From a bacterium UBP12_UBA5184 (lineage in GTDB: Bacteria; Vulcanimicrobiota; Vulcanimicrobiia; Vulcanimicrobiales; Vulcanimicrobiaceae), in contig DHWK01000171.1 in the NCBI GenBank assembly GCA_002413145.1, forward strand, positions 1 to 8,741: a DNA stretch of 8,741 bases. The letters run 5' to 3'. The notes beneath the pieces were generated by a model. It was given only the letters and a program-made list of their open reading frames with translations. It was not told the DNA's origin and made no database searches. The position numbers and the translations under genes are program-made. Every line of letters starts with the position of its first letter. The first letter of the stretch is position 1. Shown here piece after piece: positions 6,054 to 8,741 of this stretch.

Positions 6054-6902
6054 ATGCTGCGCGGCACGAAGACGGGCCTTGAGCTTGTTTTTACCGGAAG
6101 AAGCTTTGAAGAAGCTTGGGACGAGATCGATGCGCGCCTCGCGGAGCGGCCGGAGTTCTATCGCGGTAGCCACGCCACCGCCATCTTCTCCGATGAGGTT
6201 CCCGACGGGGAGCGGCTAGCGGGACTTCTCGAAGCCGTCCGGAGCTACGGCATCGAGCTTCGCAGCGTCTACGGCGGGGAAGGCTTGGGCGAGACGGCGC
6301 GCGAGCAAGGCCTCGAGTACCTCGGTCCGCCGCAGCCGCCGGCCGTCGCCAGCTTCGAGCGTAAGCGCGCAGCGCGAGCCGAGCGCGAAGTGCGCCTGAC
6401 CGAAAAGGCTCTCTCCCTCGATGCCGATTTTGCCGGCGCCCGAGCTGAAATCGCACGCCGTCGCTCGCGTGGGGAGTCCTCGGTTCGGCGCCCCGAGTTC
6501 GCCGGCGCAAACGCCGATGGGGAGGCGGCCGAGCCGAGTCCCCTGCCGGTCGCTCCCGCCGAACCGTCGACCCTGTATCATCGCGGCACGGTCCGCGGCG
6601 GACAGTCCCTGCAGCAGCTCGGCAACATCGTGGTGATCGGTGACGTGAATCCGGGCGCCGAACTCGTCGCCAGCGGCGACATCCTCGTCTTCGGTGCGCT
6701 GCGCGGGACCGCGCACGCCGGTGCCCAAGGGGATCGGAAGGCGCGCGTCTTCGCGCTCCAGCTCTGCGCGACGCAATTGCGCATCGCGACCTGCATCGCC
6801 GCCGACGACGTCAAGCGCGCGCCGCGCGGGCCGGAAGTCGCATTCGTCGCGGGCGAGGGGATTGCGATCGCCCCTTACGCGAACCATGGTCCAAACAAAT
6901 GA
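6054..6902 (+). CDS. minC: Septum site-determining protein MinC
   Basis: 282 aa. MinC is the inhibitor that MinD recruits to the membrane, where it blocks FtsZ assembly away from midcell. The N-terminal domain (about 1-74) runs LELVFTGRSFEEAWDEIDARL through YGIELRSVYG, matching the alpha/beta FtsZ-inhibiting domain. Residues about 75-172 are a long linker, first charged and helical (FERKRAARAEREVRLTEKAL), then Pro/Ala-rich. The C-terminal beta-helix domain (about 173-250) is highly characteristic: VRGGQSLQQLGNIVVIGDVNPGAE, ASGDILVFGALRGTAHAGAQGD and ATQLRIA. The usual RSGQ motif of the MinD-contacting face reads RGGQ here. The gene opens the operon, and its TGA overlaps the minD1 ATG (ATGA), which suggests translational coupling. 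Its upstream region carries DnaA-box-like sites. Confidence 0.95.
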   Translation: MLRGTKTGLELVFTGRSFEEAWDEIDARLAERPEFYRGSHATAIFSDEVPDGERLAGLLEAVRSYGIELRSVYGGEGLGETAREQGLEYLGPPQPPAVASFERKRAARAEREVRLTEKALSLDADFAGARAEIARRRSRGESSVRRPEFAGANADGEAAEPSPLPVAPAEPSTLYHRGTVRGGQSLQQLGNIVVIGDVNPGAELVASGDILVFGALRGTAHAGAQGDRKARVFALQLCATQLRIATCIAADDVKRAPRGPEVAFVAGEGIAIAPYANHGPNK

Positions 6903-7690
6903 GCGCGCGTCGCATAGTCGTGACTTCGGGCAAGGGTGGCGTCGGAAAGACGACGACGACTGCCAACCTCGGCGCGGCGCTCGCGCTGCGGGGCCGGCGC
7001 GTCGTGCTGGTCGATACCGACATCGGATTGCGCAACTTGGATCTCGTCATGGGCGTCGAGAAACGGATCGTCTTCGATTTGGTCGAGGTCGTCGAGGGCC
7101 GCTGCCAACTCCGGCAGGCGCTCATCCGCGACAAGCGCTTCGAATCGCTCAAAATTCTCGCCGCCGCTCAAACCCGCGATAAGACGGCCGTCTCCGAAGA
7201 GCAGATGGACAAGCTCATGGGCGAGTTGGCGAAGTCCAGCGACTACGTCATCATCGACTGCCCGGCCGGCATCGAGCACGGCTTCCGCAACGCCGTCGCG
7301 GGCGCGCGTGAGGCAATCGTCGTGACAACGCCCGAAGTCAGCGCGATTCGCGATGCCGATCGGGTCGTCGGAAAACTGCGCGAACGCGAGCTGCCGCTGC
7401 AGTTGATCGTCAATCGCGTGCGCCCCGAGATGGTAAAAACCGGCGAGATGATGTCGGTCGAGGACGTCGCCGAAATCCTCGGCGCCGAGGTTCTGGGCGT
7501 CATACCGGACGACGAGGGGGTCATCGATACGACCAACCGCGGCGAACCGCTGGTGCTCGACGAAACGCAAAAGCTGGCCGCGATCTACCTGCGAATCGCG
7601 CGCCGGCTCGAAGGCGAGGAACTGCCCTTGACCGATCTCGAGTCGCCGAGTTTTTTCTCCAAACTGTTTACGATGTGGAAAGCCGGCTGA
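6899..7690 (+). CDS. minD: Septum site-determining protein MinD, first paralog
   Basis: 263 aa. MinD is a ParA/MinD-family ATPase that dimerises on the membrane with ATP, recruits MinC and is released by MinE-stimulated hydrolysis. Visible features are the deviant Walker A SGKGGVGKTT (10-19, signature Lys12), switch I VDTDIGLRNLD (38-48), Walker B DYVIIDCPAG (115-124) and TPEVSAIRDADR (144-155). The C-terminal SFFSKLFTMWKAG (251-263) fits an amphipathic membrane-targeting helix but is richer in aromatics than the common GFLKRLFGG type. Length is normal and no catalytic residue is missing. The start overlaps the minC stop and has no Shine-Dalgarno of its own, so it probably depends on coupling. 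A second, clearly different MinD gene follows 49 nt downstream; by eye the two proteins are about 60% identical. Confidence 0.95.
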   Translation: MSARRIVVTSGKGGVGKTTTTANLGAALALRGRRVVLVDTDIGLRNLDLVMGVEKRIVFDLVEVVEGRCQLRQALIRDKRFESLKILAAAQTRDKTAVSEEQMDKLMGELAKSSDYVIIDCPAGIEHGFRNAVAGAREAIVVTTPEVSAIRDADRVVGKLRERELPLQLIVNRVRPEMVKTGEMMSVEDVAEILGAEVLGVIPDDEGVIDTTNRGEPLVLDETQKLAAIYLRIARRLEGEELPLTDLESPSFFSKLFTMWKAG

Positions 7691-7723
7691 GGCGCGCGTG
7701 GCGGCGAATATAGAGACGAACAC

Positions 7724-7729
7724 AGAAGG
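7724..7729 (+). promoter_or_regulatory. Ribosome-binding site favouring the ATG start of the second minD
   Basis: AGAAGG lies 10 nt before the ATG at 7740. A competing GAGG at 7689-7692, overlapping the minD1 stop, sits 5 nt before an in-frame GTG at 7698, which would add 14 residues. I prefer the ATG but the choice is open. Confidence 0.45.
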
Positions 7730-7739
7730 GATCGAAACG

Positions 7740-8597
7740 ATGCACGCCTTCGAAGAGACGCCGAGCGCCGAAGCGCCGGCCGCCGTCGCGCTCGGCCGCG
7801 CGATCGTCATCACCTCGGGGAAGGGCGGCGTCGGCAAAACGACGCTGACGGCCAACGTCGGAGCGGCGTTGGCGGCGCTGGGCAAGCGGGTCGTCCTGGT
7901 CGACGCCGACGTCGGGCTGCGCAACCTCGACATCGTCCTCGGGCTCGAGAACCGCGTCCGCTTTCATCTTCTCGACGTGCTCGAAGGCAACGCCCAACTC
8001 GACGAAGCGCTGATCCGCGACAAGCGCAACCCCAATCTGTACCTGTTGGCGGCGGCCCAGGCCCGCGAAAAAGAAGACGTCGACGGCGGCGAGATGCAAC
8101 GCCTCATGGAGCAGCTGCGCGAACGCTTCGACTACGTCCTCATCGATTGTCCGGCGGGCATCGAACTCGGCTTTCGCAATGCGGTCGCGGGCGCCCAGCA
8201 CGCAATCGTCGTGTGCACGCCCGAGGTGTCGGCGGTGCGCGACGCCGACCGCGTCGTCGGCTTGCTGCCCAACGACTGGTCGCCCGAGTTGATCGTGAAT
8301 CGCTTGCGGCCGGCGCTGGTGCGCAAGGGCAAGATGCTCTCGGTCGACGACGTGAACGCGATCTTGCATCTTCCGCTGCTCGGCGTGATACCCGACGAGC
8401 CGGCGGTGATCGTCGCCACGAACAAAGGCGAACCGCCGGCGCTCGACCCGAACTCGCAGCTCGGCGCGGCCTACCGCGCGATCGCGGCGCGCCTCACGGG
8501 CGAAGAGACCGCTCCCGCCGAGATCCCGACCGAGCCCCAGGGCGGCGGTTTCCTGGCGAAACTCGGCGCGTTCTTTGGAGGCCGTTCCAATGTTTGA
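7740..8597 (+). CDS. minD: Septum site-determining protein MinD, second paralog
   Basis: 285 aa from ATG 7740 (299 aa if the GTG at 7698 is used). It has the full MinD set: SGKGGVGKTT at about 26-35, switch I VDADVGLRNLD, Walker B DYVLIDCPAG and TPEVSAVRDADR. The C-terminal GGGFLAKLGAFFGG is a textbook-like amphipathic membrane-targeting helix. Compared with the first paralog it carries an acidic, Ala/Pro-rich N-terminal extension (MHAFEETPSAEAPAAVALG) before the first strand, and a longer Pro-rich linker before the membrane helix. The copies differ at many positions and at codon level, even where the protein is identical, so the duplication is not recent. Its last 8 bases overlap the minE start, tying it closely to MinE. 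Whether the two MinDs form heterodimers or work separately cannot be told from sequence. Confidence 0.94.
   Translation: MHAFEETPSAEAPAAVALGRAIVITSGKGGVGKTTLTANVGAALAALGKRVVLVDADVGLRNLDIVLGLENRVRFHLLDVLEGNAQLDEALIRDKRNPNLYLLAAAQAREKEDVDGGEMQRLMEQLRERFDYVLIDCPAGIELGFRNAVAGAQHAIVVCTPEVSAVRDADRVVGLLPNDWSPELIVNRLRPALVRKGKMLSVDDVNAILHLPLLGVIPDEPAVIVATNKGEPPALDPNSQLGAAYRAIAARLTGEETAPAEIPTEPQGGGFLAKLGAFFGGRSNV
8577..8581 (+). promoter_or_regulatory. Ribosome-binding site of minE
   Basis: GGAGG, inside the end of the second minD, lies 8 nt before the minE ATG at 8590. It is the strongest Shine-Dalgarno in the operon, which suggests MinE is translated efficiently. Confidence 0.65.
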
Positions 8598-8741
8598 TTT
8601 CCTCAAGAAGAACGACTTCTTCAAGGCGCTCTTCGGACGCGAGGGCTCCGGGGTGACGGCGCGCGAGCGCCTACGTCTCGTGCTGCTCTCAGATCACCTG
8701 GCGCTCGCGCCGGACGTGGTCGATGCGCTCAAGGCCGAGCT
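8590..8741 (+). CDS. minE: Cell division topological specificity factor MinE, N-terminal part
   Basis: The first 50 codons are present; the rest is cut off by the window edge. MinE stimulates the MinD ATPase and displaces MinC, which produces the moving pattern that places the division site. The N-terminus MFDFLKKNDFFKALFG is amphipathic, as expected for the MinE membrane-targeting segment. TARERLRLVLLSDHLALAPDVVDALKAE follows in two parts: the anti-MinCD helix/strand (TARERLRLVLLSDH) and the start of the dimerisation domain (LAPDVVDALKAE), matching the family pattern 'A.eRL.lvl..dR....p..l..lk.ei'. Its place directly after minD agrees. It overlaps the second minD by 8 nt. Confidence 0.88.
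   Translation, partial: MFDFLKKNDFFKALFGREGSGVTARERLRLVLLSDHLALAPDVVDALKAE

Noticed and set aside
6875..7933. Long minus-strand open frames across both minD genes
   Set aside because: They mirror well-supported MinD coding sequence and show the low-complexity His/Arg/Asp bias of antisense frames in high-GC DNA.
6899..8597. Recent tandem duplication or assembly artefact producing two minD copies
   Set aside because: The copies differ at many amino acids and in codon choice even in conserved stretches, and have different ends, so neither a recent duplication nor an assembly error fits.

Overview
The window is a high-GC bacterial chromosome segment that is almost entirely coding. It holds eight protein genes, two of them cut by the window edges. 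Long antisense reading frames are a by-product of the base composition. I see no tRNA, rRNA, CRISPR array or insertion sequence. Gene content (MinC/MinD/MinE, a secreted M48 protease with TPR repeats, a SpoIIM/RDD/DUF58 membrane cluster) fits a free-living bacterium. Placement in a deep high-GC lineage such as Eremiobacterota/WPS-2 is only a low-confidence impression, because no marker gene is present.

Region 1 (1-2742) carries three members of the widespread RDD / SpoIIM-like / DUF58 membrane neighbourhood, normally found beside a MoxR AAA+ ATPase. Here the layout is rearranged. The end of a DUF58 gene (+) converges on a SpoIIM-domain gene (-), which in turn diverges from an RDD gene (+) across only 54 bp. 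The SpoIIM-like protein is unusual: after six predicted membrane helices it continues through a signal-peptide-like segment into a complete PstS-type periplasmic substrate-binding domain.

Region 2 (2755-5775, - strand) is a likely two-gene operon. It encodes a secreted M48 metalloprotease with a TPR segment and a long unassigned C-terminus, then, 21 bp downstream, a DUF697 membrane protein. The N-terminal half of the DUF697 protein looks like a GTPase domain that has lost its nucleotide-binding motifs.

Region 3 (5776-6053) is a 278-bp divergent intergenic region between the protease and the min operon. It contains three DnaA-box-like 9-mers, one of them a perfect TTATNCACA match, and a 9-bp perfect GC-rich inverted repeat.

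Region 4 (6054-8741, + strand) is a Min division-site operon with the order minC-minD-minD-minE. Two different, apparently intact MinD ATPases lie in tandem between MinC and MinE. Overlaps or short gaps link all four genes (ATGA at minC/minD1, 49 nt between the minDs, 8 nt overlap at minD2/minE), so co-expression is likely. The tandem minD pair and the SpoIIM-PBP fusion are the most interesting features.
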